A stretch of 64,000 nucleotides of DNA from Pacificispira sp002696645 (GCF_048892425.1 NZ_JBLZHU010000002.1:496001-560000), one strand, 5' to 3'; positions 8,837-18,717 are shown, counted from the stretch's first letter. Translations and numbers: made by a program. Notes: a model not told the origin generated them from the sequence alone.

Positions 8837-8981
8837 ATACCCCAACCATAACAAAATTGCCCACGCCCATTCTGTTTTCTCAGCATGGGCAATCGACGAA
8901 AAACGTTCCTGTCTCAATACTATGGCGCGATTGGTGCCGGATTGCAAAGACCCAAAACGACGCTGGTAACAGGTCTTGTTC

Positions 8982-11267
8982 CTAAACTGTTATGCCATGG
9001 TCGCGGGCAAAGTTGGCCATTGCACCGCGCAGGGACCGATCCGGTCGATGGGTCAGGGCTTCTGTAAAGTCAGACAAGGCGGAAACAGTGCAGGCCCGAA
9101 CCGTATCACGCAGCGGGCCGATATTGGCCGGAGACATCGATAATGTGCGGATTCCAAGCCCGATCAGGGCCAGGGCTTCCAGCGGCTGTCCGGCCATTTC
9201 GCCACAGACGGACAGTTCCAGGCCATTCTGCTGGGCGCGGTGCACGACTTCTTTCACGACATTCAGGACCGGTGCGGACAATGCGTCATATCGACCGTCC
9301 ATGCGGGGATTGCCGCGGTCGCTGGCAAACAGAAATTGCAACAGGTCATTGCTGCCGATGGAGATAAAATCCGCCTTTTTTGCCAGGGCGTCCAATTGGA
9401 ATATCAAGGACGGCACTTCCAGCATTGCGCCGATTTTCAATTCTGACGGCAGCGGCAAACCGCGCCGGGTTGCGCGCGACAATTCCTTATCCAACATGGC
9501 GCGCGCCTGTACAAATTCATCGGCATTCGCGACCATTGGGAACATCACCCGCAAGGGGCGACCATTGCTGGCCTGGATCAGGGCGCGCAATTGCCCGCGC
9601 ATCAGCCCCGGCCGGTCAATCGCAATGCGAATGGCGCGCCAGCCCATCGCCGGGTTTTCTTCCTGCATCTCGTGAAAATAGGGCAGAACCTTGTCGCCGC
9701 CTATATCCAGGGTGCGAAAGGTAACAGGCTTGCCTTCTGCCTGGTCCAGAATGGCGCTGTACAGTTCGGCCTGGGTCGCCGTGTCGGGAAAGTCAGATCG
9801 CACCATAAAGGGTACTTCGGTGCGATACAGGCCGATGCCCGCAGCGCCGGAATCTTGCAGATGTCCCATATCGATCAACAGGCCGGCATTCATCATCAGA
9901 GAGATTTCGACGCCATCTTTCGTGATCGACGGTAAATCCTTTGCGGCCCGATAATGGGCGCGCTTTTCTTCAAACATCCGCATCGATGCTTTAAAAGCAG
10001 ACCGTACTTCATCGCCGGGGCGGATGTAACATAGTCCATTCCCGCCATCGACCAGGATTGGATCCATCGGTTCGACGCGGTCCAGAATGCCTTTTACGCG
10101 CCCGATCACTGGTATTTGCAGGGCCCGCGCGACAATCGCGACATGGGATGTTGATGATCCTTCTTCCAGGATCAGCGCTTTCAGATTGCTGCGGTTATAA
10201 TCCAGCAGGTCCGCCGGTCCCATATTGCGGGCGACCAGGATGGTCTCTTCCGGCAGCATATGGGCGCGGGTGCCATCCGCATCCCCGGTCAGGTGCTGCA
10301 ACAGACGAAAGGCCAGATCTTCCAGGTCCAGCAACCGTTCCCTCAGATAGGCGTCATCGACCTTTTTCATCCGTGCGCGTGTATCATCCTGTACGCGTAC
10401 GACGGCGCCTTCTGCGGTCAGGCCATTGTCGATATTCTCCACAATGCGCCGGATCCAACCCTTATCTTCTGCGAACATCCGATAGGTTTTCAGGATGTCA
10501 ATGTGATCGCCGGGCCCTTCCGCATCCGCTTGGGCCAGCAATTCATCCAGCCTTTTATGCATGCTGGCCAGGGCTTCTTTCAGCCGCAGCTTTTCAGTTT
10601 CGGAATCCTCAGCGACGGTACGCCCGACAGGGATGGCGGGTCGGTGCAAAACCGCATGACCCATGGCAAGGCCGCCATTCAGCTTGATCCCGTCCAGGCG
10701 CAAAGGGGCAATTCCAATGCCATCGGCAGGACGCTGTTCTGAGGTTTCGATCAATTCCCCGCTGGCAACCATTTCCGCGACGACCATGGAGACGGTTTCC
10801 ATCGTCTCCACTTCCTCATCGGTATAGTCACGCTGCGTCCGGTTCTGAATTGCCAGAACGCCCAGCATACGGCCACCGCGCAGGATCGGCACCCCCATCA
10901 TGGAGGTATAGATTTCTTCCCCGGTTTCCGGGCGATAGGCGAAGCTGGGATGCTTGCGGGCCTCTGCCAGAGCCATTGGGCGGCTGTCAGCGGCAACGGC
11001 CCCGACAATCCCTTCACCAATGCGCAGGCGGGTATTATGGACGGCTTCCGGCTTCAGGCCCTGGGTGGCAAACAGTTCCAATACATCCCCGGCGCGCCTG
11101 ACATAGATGGAGCACACTTCAGCGACCATATCCCCGGCGATCAGCTTGGCAATGCGATCCAGGCGGTCCTGGGCATCACCAGGACCGGCCATGACATCGC
11201 GCAGCCGCCGCAGCAATTTGCGAGGCCCTGCCCAAGCTGTCGGGGATGGTGCCGTTTCTCTGACCAT
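8982..11267 (-). CDS. ptsP: PtsP, PEP-protein phosphotransferase of the nitrogen PTS (EI-Ntr)
   Basis: EI-Ntr takes phosphate from PEP and passes it to NPr in a regulatory, non-transporting PTS. The 761-aa protein has an N-terminal GAF domain (about residues 20-175), then the EI phosphohistidine domain with the active His in GSSTSHVAIVARAL, and the PEP-binding TIM barrel (GLYRTEVPFM, GSNDLLQFLFASDRGN, SVCGEMAG). It follows lysC with a 228-bp gap. The lysC-ptsP order is common in Alphaproteobacteria. A later Met at residue 26 could be the start. Confidence 0.95.
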   Translation of the reverse strand: MVRETAPSPTAWAGPRKLLRRLRDVMAGPGDAQDRLDRIAKLIAGDMVAEVCSIYVRRAGDVLELFATQGLKPEAVHNTRLRIGEGIVGAVAADSRPMALAEARKHPSFAYRPETGEEIYTSMMGVPILRGGRMLGVLAIQNRTQRDYTDEEVETMETVSMVVAEMVASGELIETSEQRPADGIGIAPLRLDGIKLNGGLAMGHAVLHRPAIPVGRTVAEDSETEKLRLKEALASMHKRLDELLAQADAEGPGDHIDILKTYRMFAEDKGWIRRIVENIDNGLTAEGAVVRVQDDTRARMKKVDDAYLRERLLDLEDLAFRLLQHLTGDADGTRAHMLPEETILVARNMGPADLLDYNRSNLKALILEEGSSTSHVAIVARALQIPVIGRVKGILDRVEPMDPILVDGGNGLCYIRPGDEVRSAFKASMRMFEEKRAHYRAAKDLPSITKDGVEISLMMNAGLLIDMGHLQDSGAAGIGLYRTEVPFMVRSDFPDTATQAELYSAILDQAEGKPVTFRTLDIGGDKVLPYFHEMQEENPAMGWRAIRIAIDRPGLMRGQLRALIQASNGRPLRVMFPMVANADEFVQARAMLDKELSRATRRGLPLPSELKIGAMLEVPSLIFQLDALAKKADFISIGSNDLLQFLFASDRGNPRMDGRYDALSAPVLNVVKEVVHRAQQNGLELSVCGEMAGQPLEALALIGLGIRTLSMSPANIGPLRDTVRACTVSALSDFTEALTHRPDRSLRGAMANFARDHGITV

Positions 11268-11463
11268 TCGCCCAGTCGTCTCCCATCATCATGCCCGTTA
11301 TGACTGTTCAGAACGGGTTCTGCCTGTTCAAACCGGATAGAGCCGAATCCTGATCGCGATCCAGCCCCGCCAAACCGGGTTTTCTTGTTCCTGCCCCAGA
11401 GCATCATGCGCTCGCAAGAGCTCACACAGGATGCTCTTATCTCTCTTTTCAGCAAATACGTCG

Positions 11464-11485
11464 TCGCAAACGTCCTCGTTTGCGA
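11464..11485 (-). terminator. Possible hairpin terminator after lysC
   Basis: A perfect 9-bp inverted repeat (TCGCAAACG, loop TCCT, CGTTTGCGA) lies just downstream of the lysC stop on the minus strand. It is not followed by a clear T run, so it may only partly separate lysC from ptsP. Confidence 0.4.
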
Positions 11486-11495
11486 AGGCTTTGCC

Positions 11496-12716
11496 CTAGG
11501 CGGCGTCGAGGCCATAGGCGGTATGAAGCGCCCGGATCGCCAGTTCAGCGTATTCTTCTGCAACCAGAGTGGATATTTTTATCTCACTGGTTGAGATGAC
11601 CTGGATGTTGATCCCCTTCTCAGCGAGGGTTTTAAACATCGTTTGAGCGACCCCGGCATGGCTGCGCATGCCAACCCCGATGACGGAGATCTTAGCAACG
11701 GCGCCATCCGATAGCAGCGTTTCATACCCGATCTTATCGTGATTCCCTTTCAGCACGGAAATTGCGCGATCAATGTCCGCGCGGGCCACTGTGAAGGTCA
11801 TATCGGTGCGTTCCCCATCGGGAGAGACGGATTGCACAATCATATCAACATTGATCGATGCATCGGTCAGCGGGCCAAAGATATGGGCTGCAACGCCTGG
11901 TTTGTCGGCAACCTTCACCAGCGTGATCTTGGCCTCATCCCGGCTATAGGCGATGCCGCTTACGACTTGCTTTTCCACGATCTCATCCTCATCGACAACC
12001 AGTGTGCCCGGCTTATCTTCAAAGGAAGACAAGACCTGAAGGCGCACGCCATGGTTCATGGCAATTTCCACACAACGGGTTTGTAACACTTTGGCACCCA
12101 GAGACGCCATTTCCAGCATTTCTTCATGGGCGATACGATCAATTTTTCGCGCCTTCGGCACAATGCGCGGGTCGGTGGTATAGACCCCGTCAACATCGGT
12201 ATAGATATCGCAGCGATCCGCCTTCAGCGCGGCCGCCAGCGCAACTGCCGTCGTATCCGACCCGCCCCGCCCCAGGGTTGCAATGCGATTGCGGGGTGTC
12301 ACCCCCTGGAATCCTGCAACGACGGCGACCTGATTCTCCGAAAAGCGTTTAACGATCTCAGAGGTGTCGATATCGTCAATGCGGGCCTTTCCATGCATTT
12401 CATTGGTGGTAATCGGGATTTGCCAACCCAGCCAGGAGCGGGCTGATATCCCCATTTCCTGAAGGCGCAGCGCCATCAGACCTGCGGTGACCTGCTCGCC
12501 AGAGGCAACAATGGAATCATATTCGCGCACATCATAAATGCGCGATGTTTCCTGAACATAACCGACCAGCTGATTGGTGACTCCGGACATGGCGGAAACC
12601 ACGACGGCCACTTCATTGCCTGCATCCACTTCACGCTTCACACGTTGGGCTGCATTGGCGATGCGATTTATGTCAGCGACGGAGGTTCCGCCAAACTTCA
12701 TAACAATACGCGCCAT
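11496..12716 (-). CDS. lysC: Aspartate kinase
   Basis: Aspartokinase makes aspartyl phosphate, the entry to lysine, threonine, methionine and diaminopimelate. The 406-aa protein opens with the KFGGTSV signature, has TLGRGGSDTTAVALA in the kinase domain, and ends in two ACT domains (ITLVKVADKPGVAAHIF and ISVIGVGMRSHAGVA) that usually give lysine/threonine feedback. The frame extends to 12830, but MARIVMKFGGTSV at 12716 matches the family start and gives the normal length. Confidence 0.96.
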   Translation of the reverse strand: MARIVMKFGGTSVADINRIANAAQRVKREVDAGNEVAVVVSAMSGVTNQLVGYVQETSRIYDVREYDSIVASGEQVTAGLMALRLQEMGISARSWLGWQIPITTNEMHGKARIDDIDTSEIVKRFSENQVAVVAGFQGVTPRNRIATLGRGGSDTTAVALAAALKADRCDIYTDVDGVYTTDPRIVPKARKIDRIAHEEMLEMASLGAKVLQTRCVEIAMNHGVRLQVLSSFEDKPGTLVVDEDEIVEKQVVSGIAYSRDEAKITLVKVADKPGVAAHIFGPLTDASINVDMIVQSVSPDGERTDMTFTVARADIDRAISVLKGNHDKIGYETLLSDGAVAKISVIGVGMRSHAGVAQTMFKTLAEKGINIQVISTSEIKISTLVAEEYAELAIRALHTAYGLDAA

Positions 12717-12859
12717 CTCTTCGGGATCGCCTTCTTCAAGAATAACCAGAAAAACCTTGGCTGTTGCGGCATGCGACCGCTTGCCCCGCGCGGGCGGCGT
12801 ATCCATACTCGCTACAGGTTTCGCGTGCAAGAATTACCAACCTGAATCGGAAATTCCCT

Positions 12860-13606
12860 ATGACTGAACGTGCTGCATCAACAGTTGATCCGAAAGAGAT
12901 CGAAAAATTTGCCGCCATTGCAGACCAATGGTGGGACCCGGATGGGGAATTCAAACCGCTGCACATGTTAAACCCCGTGCGTATCGGCTATATCCGTGAT
13001 CGCCTGTGTGCCCGGTTCGGGCGCGATCCCCTGGGGCCAAAGCCGCTATCTGGTCTTACGATATGCGATATCGGTTGTGGCGGTGGGTTGATTTGTGAAC
13101 CCCTGAGCCGCCTTGGCGCAACCGTGACGGGGGTGGACGCCACCGGCCAGTCTATTGATGTCGCCTATAACCATGCCCAACGCATGGGGTTAGACATCCG
13201 CTATCGCCACACAACCGCCGATGATCTGGTGGCGCAAGGCGAACAGTTCGATGCCGTCGTGAATATGGAAGTGGTCGAACATGTGTCCGATTTGCAGGCC
13301 TTCATTGATGATGCCGCGGCATTGGTTCGACCGGGCGGCGCGATGGCGCTGTCGACATTCAACCGGACGGCAAAATCCTTTGCCTTGGGTGTCGTGGGGG
13401 CCGAATACGTGCTGCGCTGGTTGCCGCGCGGCACCCATGATTGGCGAAAATTTGTAAAACCAAGCGAATTGGCTGCTGCGTTGCGCCCGGCCGGGATGAT
13501 CGTCAGTGATATCTGTGGGATGGCGTATAATCCGATTCAGGATGACTTCCATCTGGCCCCACGTGATATAGACGTGAATTATCTGGCCTTTGCTGTGAAA
13601 GGATAG
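12860..13606 (+). CDS. ubiG: UbiG, bifunctional ubiquinone O-methyltransferase
   Basis: UbiG carries out the O-methylations of ubiquinone synthesis. The 248-aa protein shows the UbiG N-terminus (EIEKFAAIADQWWDPDGEFKPLHMLNP), the SAM motif ICDIGCGGGLICEPLSRLGA, VVNMEVVEHV, and the late HDWRKFVKPSEL block. The start at 12860 is the family start; the upstream extension overlaps the divergent lysC region. It is 2 nt from the next gene. Confidence 0.96.
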   Translation: MTERAASTVDPKEIEKFAAIADQWWDPDGEFKPLHMLNPVRIGYIRDRLCARFGRDPLGPKPLSGLTICDIGCGGGLICEPLSRLGATVTGVDATGQSIDVAYNHAQRMGLDIRYRHTTADDLVAQGEQFDAVVNMEVVEHVSDLQAFIDDAAALVRPGGAMALSTFNRTAKSFALGVVGAEYVLRWLPRGTHDWRKFVKPSELAAALRPAGMIVSDICGMAYNPIQDDFHLAPRDIDVNYLAFAVKG

Positions 13607-13608
13607 TT

Positions 13609-14916
13609 GTGGGTTTTCTGATAACGCTGAAATACGCCATAGGCGAAGTTTTCAAGATACGGGCCCTGGCGACGATTCCTGGTGTCATTGCCATTTCGAT
13701 CTGGCTGTTTTCGATGCTCCTTCTGTACCTGGATCGCACGCTGCAGCCGCATCTGCCGGATTTTTTGCAGGCGGGTTGGTTCTGGGTCGCAAAGGATACA
13801 GCGGAAAGTGTTCTGTCGGTTATCTCTGGTGCGGCCATCACGACTTTGGGTCTGGTTTACTCACTGGTCCTGATTGTATTCACACTGGCGGCAGGAAACA
13901 TTGGGCCGCGCCTGTTGCAGCGTTTTACCGGTGATCGTGTCAATCAGATTACTGCGGGACTATTGGGCGCGACATTTCTGGTTTCCTTGACGGTGCTGCA
14001 CCAGACATCAGAAACCAACGTCCCGGTCCTGTCGGTCAATTTTTCGTTCCTGCTGGCGGTTTTGTCGGTTTTGCAGCTGATCTACTTTGTTCAATCCGTG
14101 TCGCGCAGCGTGATGATTGACGAAGAAGTCGCGGAAATTTCACGACGCTTGGAAGATAAACTGTCCCAGATCGTGAAAAGTGTTGAGAAACAGGCCGACA
14201 AGACCAGCAAGTCTCTCAAAGAGAAAGACTGTATCCCCCTCAAAAGCGTTGAAAACGGGTATCTGACCATGGTGGAACAGGAAACCCTGTATTCACTGGC
14301 CTGTGAGCATGACCTGGAAGTAAAATTGCTGAAAAAGATCGGCACCTTCGTGTTGAAAGACCAGCAGTTTATTACTGTAACCGCCGACAGAAAGCTGGAC
14401 GATGAGACCCGCGAGTCAATCCATGAGCAGATAATCAATTGTGTGTATCTGACCAAATCTCGCAGTTCCGTTGATGACATCGAATATGCAATCAATGTTC
14501 TGATCGAGATCGCGTTGCGTGCGCTGTCGCCCGGTGTGAATGACACTTTTACCGCAATCAGTTGCATTGACCGGCTGACCGGTGCGCTGAACAGCAGCGT
14601 CCAATGTGGCCTGACAGAACAAAGTATTGTCGATGATGATGGCTGTGTGCGGGTTTTAATCCCGGGTTACACTGCCGATAGCCTGATCGATGCCGTATTT
14701 CATCCGCTGCGTCGGTCTTCCTCGGACAATTTGCTGATGTTGGTGACACTGGCAAATGCCCTGTCCCGTTTAAGCGAAATAGCCCATCCCAAGCTGGGCG
14801 ATTTGCTGCGGGTCCATGGTCAGTTGGTCTATGACAGTTATGCCAGCAGCAATCCCCTGCCTGAAGATCTGGCGCATTTGAAGACACGACTGGATTTTGT
14901 GGATATCAAGCAATAG
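13609..14916 (+). CDS. DUF2254 family membrane protein
   Basis: The 435-aa protein begins with GTG directly after the ubiG stop. The N-terminal half has about four hydrophobic segments (near residues 20-45, 70-100, 120-140 and 145-160), and the C-terminal half is soluble. It contains the DUF2254 landmarks: a GLVYSLVLIVFTLAAGNIGPR segment after the second helix and ALRALSPGVNDTFTAISCIDRL near residue 305. The family is a predicted inner-membrane protein with no settled role. Its position after ubiG may only reflect shared transcription. Confidence 0.8.
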   Translation: MGFLITLKYAIGEVFKIRALATIPGVIAISIWLFSMLLLYLDRTLQPHLPDFLQAGWFWVAKDTAESVLSVISGAAITTLGLVYSLVLIVFTLAAGNIGPRLLQRFTGDRVNQITAGLLGATFLVSLTVLHQTSETNVPVLSVNFSFLLAVLSVLQLIYFVQSVSRSVMIDEEVAEISRRLEDKLSQIVKSVEKQADKTSKSLKEKDCIPLKSVENGYLTMVEQETLYSLACEHDLEVKLLKKIGTFVLKDQQFITVTADRKLDDETRESIHEQIINCVYLTKSRSSVDDIEYAINVLIEIALRALSPGVNDTFTAISCIDRLTGALNSSVQCGLTEQSIVDDDGCVRVLIPGYTADSLIDAVFHPLRRSSSDNLLMLVTLANALSRLSEIAHPKLGDLLRVHGQLVYDSYASSNPLPEDLAHLKTRLDFVDIKQ

Positions 14917-14937
14917 CATTAAAGCTGGCTTTAAATG

Positions 14938-14976
14938 CAAAAACGCCCTCGAACCTGGGGCTCAAGAGCGTTTCCA
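14938..14976 (-). terminator. Terminator downstream of rpsU
   Basis: A long imperfect inverted repeat (about 12 paired positions with two mismatches) around 14941-14973 is followed on the minus strand by TTTTT. It lies 50 bp past the rpsU stop and also separates rpsU from the converging DUF2254 gene. Confidence 0.7.
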
Positions 14977-15025
14977 CTGTAACGATCAACCGATCCTTTG
15001 CAGGGTCGGTGACAGGTCCGTTAAT

Positions 15026-15229
15026 CTAGAACCCTTCACGCTCCAGGCGCTTCCGTAAGAGTTTACGGTGGCGCCGCTGCGCTTCTGCCTTTTCACGGGC
15101 TTTCTTTTCCGACGGCTTTTCAAAATGCCGACGAAGCTTCATTTCCCGGAAGACGCCTTCACGCTGCAACTTTTTCTTGAGCGCACGAAGAGCCTGATCG
15201 ACGTTATTATCGCGTACGATGACCTGCAC
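15026..15229 (-). CDS. rpsU: 30S ribosomal protein bS21
   Basis: The 67-aa basic protein matches bS21 along its length: MQVIVRDNNVDQALRALKKKL at the start, GVFREMKLRRHFEKPSEKKAREKAEA in the middle, and a basic RKLLRKRLEREGF tail. bS21 sits on the small-subunit platform and aids initiation. It is divergent from def, with a 142-bp gap. A weak hairpin (CCGAG ... CTCGG around 15272-15291) lies in this gap. Confidence 0.95.
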   Translation of the reverse strand: MQVIVRDNNVDQALRALKKKLQREGVFREMKLRRHFEKPSEKKAREKAEAQRRHRKLLRKRLEREGF

Positions 15230-15371
15230 TTGCTTTCACCCGCCTTTCAAGCGATTGAAGTTTAATCCATAGACACCGAGAGCGTATCCCTCGGAGATGA
15301 GGGCGGCGTATAGCACTTCATTAGGGGTTTGTGAACCCTTAAAGACAGCCAGACAGGGAAAGGGCTTAATT

Positions 15372-15941
15372 ATGGCAATTCTTAAGATCGCGCGTATGGG
15401 TCATCCGGTCCTGCGACAGGTCGCACAGCCAATATCTGATCCCGCTTCGCCAGACATTAAACGCCTGCTGGCGGATATGATCGAGACAATGGAAGATGCC
15501 GAAGGGACAGGGCTGGCGGCCCCCCAGGTATACGCGCCGCTGCGAGCGGTTGTCTATTACGTGTCAGCAGGCCGGGCCGGGAAGGATAAACCCGCCGTGC
15601 CCTTGACCTGTTTGATCAACCCGATCATCACGCCAATCGGGGAAGAAATCGCCTATGATTGGGAAGGGTGCCTGTCTGTGCCCGATATGGTGGGGGTCGT
15701 CCCGCGCCCGACCCGCATTCGCCTGCAGGCGGAAACCCGGGATGGGGGTTTGATTGATGAACACTATGACGGATTTCATGCCCGGGTGTTGCAACATGAA
15801 TGTGACCATCTTGATGGAATCCTCTACCCTCAGCGTATGGATGATCTAAGTTTATTGATCTTTCGGGAAGAGTTGCGCCATGGTGTGCCCGAGAAAGCCC
15901 AGCGTTTGCTGTCGGCACAGGCGTCTGTGCCAAAAGACTAG
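15372..15941 (+). CDS. def: Peptide deformylase
   Basis: Deformylase removes the N-formyl group from nascent proteins using Fe2+ or another metal. The 189-aa protein shows all three motifs: GTGLAAPQV (motif 1), EGCLSVP (motif 2, metal Cys) and QHECDHLDG (motif 3, the HExxH metal site). The frame opens earlier at 15297, but MAILKIARMGHPVLR at 15372 is the family start. Confidence 0.96.
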   Translation: MAILKIARMGHPVLRQVAQPISDPASPDIKRLLADMIETMEDAEGTGLAAPQVYAPLRAVVYYVSAGRAGKDKPAVPLTCLINPIITPIGEEIAYDWEGCLSVPDMVGVVPRPTRIRLQAETRDGGLIDEHYDGFHARVLQHECDHLDGILYPQRMDDLSLLIFREELRHGVPEKAQRLLSAQASVPKD

Positions 15942-15966
15942 GCAAAGCAGAAGGAGAGATGCAGCA

Positions 15967-16671
15967 ATGGTAAAAATCCCTGACGCCGATCAATCGGATA
16001 TCAGAGCCCAGCGCGATCAATTGATCACAGCCGTTGTGACGCATGTCCCATTTGACGGCTGGACCCGTGCGGCATTGCTGCGCGGGGCGGAAGATATCGG
16101 CCTGGATAAGTCAGACGCCCAAGCGCTGTTTCCAGGCGATGCCCGCGATATGATCGCCTGGCACAGTCAGATGGCCGACCGGCGCATGATGGTCGCATTG
16201 GAGAAGGCAAATCTGGACAGTCTGAAAATTCGCGAAAGGATTGCCACCGCCGTGATGACGCGGCTGGAGCAGAATGCCCAAGACCGCGAAGCCATTCGAC
16301 GGGGGCTGGCCATCCTGTCAAAACCCCAGAATGCCGGTCTGGCCCTGCAACTGCTGTATCGGACGGTTGACGATATGTGGTTCGCGGCGGGGGATCGGTC
16401 GACGGATTGGAATTTCTATTCCAAGCGGATGTTGTTAAGCGGGGTTTACTCTTCGACCCTGATGGTCTGGTTGAATGATCAGACGGAGGATTTTTCCGAA
16501 ACACGCGCGTTTCTGGATCGTCGGATCGAAAACGTGATGCAAATCCCGAAATTGAAAAGCCGCGTTTCTGCTGTGGCGCAACGCTTGCCGTTGAATGTTC
16601 CAGGTCGTGTGGCGGCCCGGATGAAGGCCTTTCGGTCGTTCGGGCGCGGCGGTATGCGCGGCACTTGGTAA
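15967..16671 (+). CDS. COQ9 family ubiquinone biosynthesis protein
   Basis: The 234-aa protein is a COQ9-type protein, a TetR-fold lipid-binding accessory factor that helps ubiquinone hydroxylation in mitochondria and Alphaproteobacteria. The C-terminal core is clear: AGDRSTDWNFYSKRMLLSGVYSSTLMVWLNDQ, followed by ETRAFLDRRIENVMQIPKLK. The start at 15967 is fixed by AAGGAGAG upstream. It follows def by 25 bp and precedes a small membrane-protein gene by 9 bp. Confidence 0.9.
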   Translation: MVKIPDADQSDIRAQRDQLITAVVTHVPFDGWTRAALLRGAEDIGLDKSDAQALFPGDARDMIAWHSQMADRRMMVALEKANLDSLKIRERIATAVMTRLEQNAQDREAIRRGLAILSKPQNAGLALQLLYRTVDDMWFAAGDRSTDWNFYSKRMLLSGVYSSTLMVWLNDQTEDFSETRAFLDRRIENVMQIPKLKSRVSAVAQRLPLNVPGRVAARMKAFRSFGRGGMRGTW

Positions 16672-16680
16672 GCCTGCCCA

Positions 16681-17031
16681 ATGCTGATCAAGCATCTGCG
16701 GGAGGAATTGCAAGACGCGAAGGCCAAGGGATGGCGGGAAGAGGCGCAATTGGTCTCTCGCAATGCCATTGTTATTGCCGCAGCGGCCTTGTGTCCCCTG
16801 GGCGTGCTGATGGCTGTTGTGGTGATGATTCTATGGGATTCATTGGGCAAGATGCCCTGGGGAATGGCGGATGCGGCGATTTACTATCCGGTCAGCGGTT
16901 TAACCCTGATCGGGTTGGCTGTTCTGTTGCATAGCCGGAAAATTTATACATTGTCGATGTTGTTTGCGCTGGCTCCGTTCCTGTGGATACCGGTCTTCAT
17001 TGGCTCTGGGATTTACTGGGCCGTGCGGTGA
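16681..17031 (+). CDS. Small membrane protein of unknown function
   Basis: The 116-aa protein has a charged N-terminal helix (about residues 1-25) and three hydrophobic segments (about 30-52, 64-84 and 90-112). I do not recognise a family. Its last 35 bp overlap the 3' end of purK on the other strand. It probably shares a transcript with the COQ9 gene just upstream. Confidence 0.6.
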   Translation: MLIKHLREELQDAKAKGWREEAQLVSRNAIVIAAAALCPLGVLMAVVVMILWDSLGKMPWGMADAAIYYPVSGLTLIGLAVLLHSRKIYTLSMLFALAPFLWIPVFIGSGIYWAVR

Positions 17032-18106
17032 TGGCTGGGCTGTGAAGCGTCGTCACATGGCCCATTTTGCGGCCAGGGCGGCTTTCGGCCTTGCCATACA
17101 GATGCAGCCGCGCGCCGGGCTGTGCCAGAATTTCACGCCAATCATTGACTTCATCGCCAATCAGGTTGCGCATTTCACAATCGCTGATCCGCGTCGTATC
17201 GCCCAAGGGCAGGCCGCAAATGGCGCGCACTGTTTGTTCAAACTGACAGGTCGCGGCACCGTCTATCGACCAATGCCCGGAATTATGGGGCCGGGGAGCC
17301 ATTTCATTGACCAGCACGCGCCCATCGCGACAGACAAACATTTCCACCGCCAGCAAGCCGATGTAATCCAGCGCCTCAATCGTCTGGGTTGCGATCTGGG
17401 TCGCGCGCTGGGCGACGGTCGCATCAATGCGCGCCGGGACAAGGGTTCTGTGCAGAATGTGATCGCGATGAATATTCTCTACCGGCTCAAAACAGGCGAT
17501 AGATCCATCCAGACCGCGCGCAGCAAGGACGGAAATTTCCAGCGCAAAATCGACAAACCCTTCCAGGACACAGGGCACGGACCCCAGTTTCTCATGCGCG
17601 CCCATCGCATCCGTTGCGCTCTGCAGGGTTGCCTGCCCTTTGCCATCATAGCCCAGGCGGGCCGTTTTCAGAACGCCGGGCAGACCGATGTTCTGCAAGG
17701 CAGCATCCAAATCTGATTGTGACTGGACTGCGGCCCAGGGGGCGGTTTCGATTCCGGCCTTATTCAGGAAGGATTTCTCTGTCACCCGGTCCTGCGCGAT
17801 GGCCAGGGCAGTGGCCCCCGGGCGGACCGGCACGGTTTTAACCAAACGCTGAACCGCAGCAATCGGGACATTTTCAAATTCCAGGGTGACAACATCAACC
17901 GATTGGGCAAAGGCATCCAGGGCGGCGGTATCATCATATCCAGCGGCGGTATGCTGGGCGACATGGCTGGCCGGGCAATCGATCTGGGGTTCAAAAATAT
18001 GACAGCGATAGCCCAGACGTGCAGCAGCGATTGCCAGCATGCGGCCCAATTGCCCACCACCCAGAATGCCAATCGTGCTGCCGGGGGGAAGCGTGCCATC
18101 ATTCAT
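16997..18106 (-). CDS. purK: PurK, N5-carboxyaminoimidazole ribonucleotide synthase
   Basis: PurK is the ATP-grasp enzyme that carboxylates AIR with bicarbonate in purine synthesis. The 369-aa protein has the N-terminal IGILGGGQLGRMLAIAA block, LEFENVP, the ATP-grasp TARLGYDGKGQ loop, and the late EMAPRPHNSGHWSIDG signature. The Met at 18106 fits the family start; a Met at 18127 is also in frame. The start overlaps the end of purE, its partner enzyme. Confidence 0.95.
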   Translation of the reverse strand: MNDGTLPPGSTIGILGGGQLGRMLAIAAARLGYRCHIFEPQIDCPASHVAQHTAAGYDDTAALDAFAQSVDVVTLEFENVPIAAVQRLVKTVPVRPGATALAIAQDRVTEKSFLNKAGIETAPWAAVQSQSDLDAALQNIGLPGVLKTARLGYDGKGQATLQSATDAMGAHEKLGSVPCVLEGFVDFALEISVLAARGLDGSIACFEPVENIHRDHILHRTLVPARIDATVAQRATQIATQTIEALDYIGLLAVEMFVCRDGRVLVNEMAPRPHNSGHWSIDGAATCQFEQTVRAICGLPLGDTTRISDCEMRNLIGDEVNDWREILAQPGARLHLYGKAESRPGRKMGHVTTLHSPAITARPSKSQSQ

Positions 18107-18611
18107 CACGGTTGGGTTCCTCAGCAATGGCTGCAGTTTGTGTCGCGCGATACGTGTCCAGGGCAGCAGCGACCTTTGGATCGTTCAGGGCGATCACGGA
18201 TCCTGCCAGCAGGCCGGCATTCACCGCGCCGGAACGCCCGATGGCCAGCGTCCCGACAGGAATGCCCGCTGGCATCTGGACGATGGATAACAGGCTGTCC
18301 TGGCCCTTCATGACAGTGGATTCTACCGGGACACCAAAAACCGGCAGCGGGGTCATAGAGGCGATCATACCCGGCAGATGGGCGGCCCCCCCGGCCCCGG
18401 CGATGATAACCTTTAACCCGCGGTCCCGCGCGGTTTCGGCATAGCTGACCATGCGTTTTGGCGTGCGGTGGGCGGAAACGATTTTGACTTCATGGGCGAT
18501 TCCCAGAGTCTCCAGAACGGCGGCGGCGTGTTTCATCGTTGGCCAGTCAGACTGACTGCCCATAACAATGCCGACCAGGGGCACAATGCCGATCAGGGGC
18601 GCATCGCTCAT
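18099..18611 (-). CDS. purE: PurE, N5-CAIR mutase
   Basis: PurE converts N5-CAIR to CAIR, the step after PurK. The 170-aa protein shows GIVMGSQSDWPTM (nucleotide pocket), VSAHRTPKRM (the SAHRT catalytic loop) and GAGGAAHLPGM. These mark the class I bacterial enzyme that works with PurK. It heads a purE-purK operon. A GC hairpin (CCCGGT ... ACCGGG near 18644-18660) lies upstream, with no riboswitch that I recognise. Confidence 0.95.
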   Translation of the reverse strand: MSDAPLIGIVPLVGIVMGSQSDWPTMKHAAAVLETLGIAHEVKIVSAHRTPKRMVSYAETARDRGLKVIIAGAGGAAHLPGMIASMTPLPVFGVPVESTVMKGQDSLLSIVQMPAGIPVGTLAIGRSGAVNAGLLAGSVIALNDPKVAAALDTYRATQTAAIAEEPNRDE

Positions 18612-18717
18612 CGTCTTTCCTCACCTTTGTGCTAGTATGTAATAGCCCGGTAAGTGACCGGGAAGGGCGCGAGTATAAGGACGCGGCGCGCGGGCGCAAG
18701 TGGTGTATGGTGACAGC

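Noticed and set aside
11141..11563. 140-aa minus-strand frame between ptsP and lysC
   Set aside because: It covers the 3' end of lysC and the 5' end of ptsP in another frame and has no start signal.
18600..18700. Purine riboswitch before purE
   Set aside because: Only a short GC hairpin is present; the conserved purine-aptamer core is not seen.
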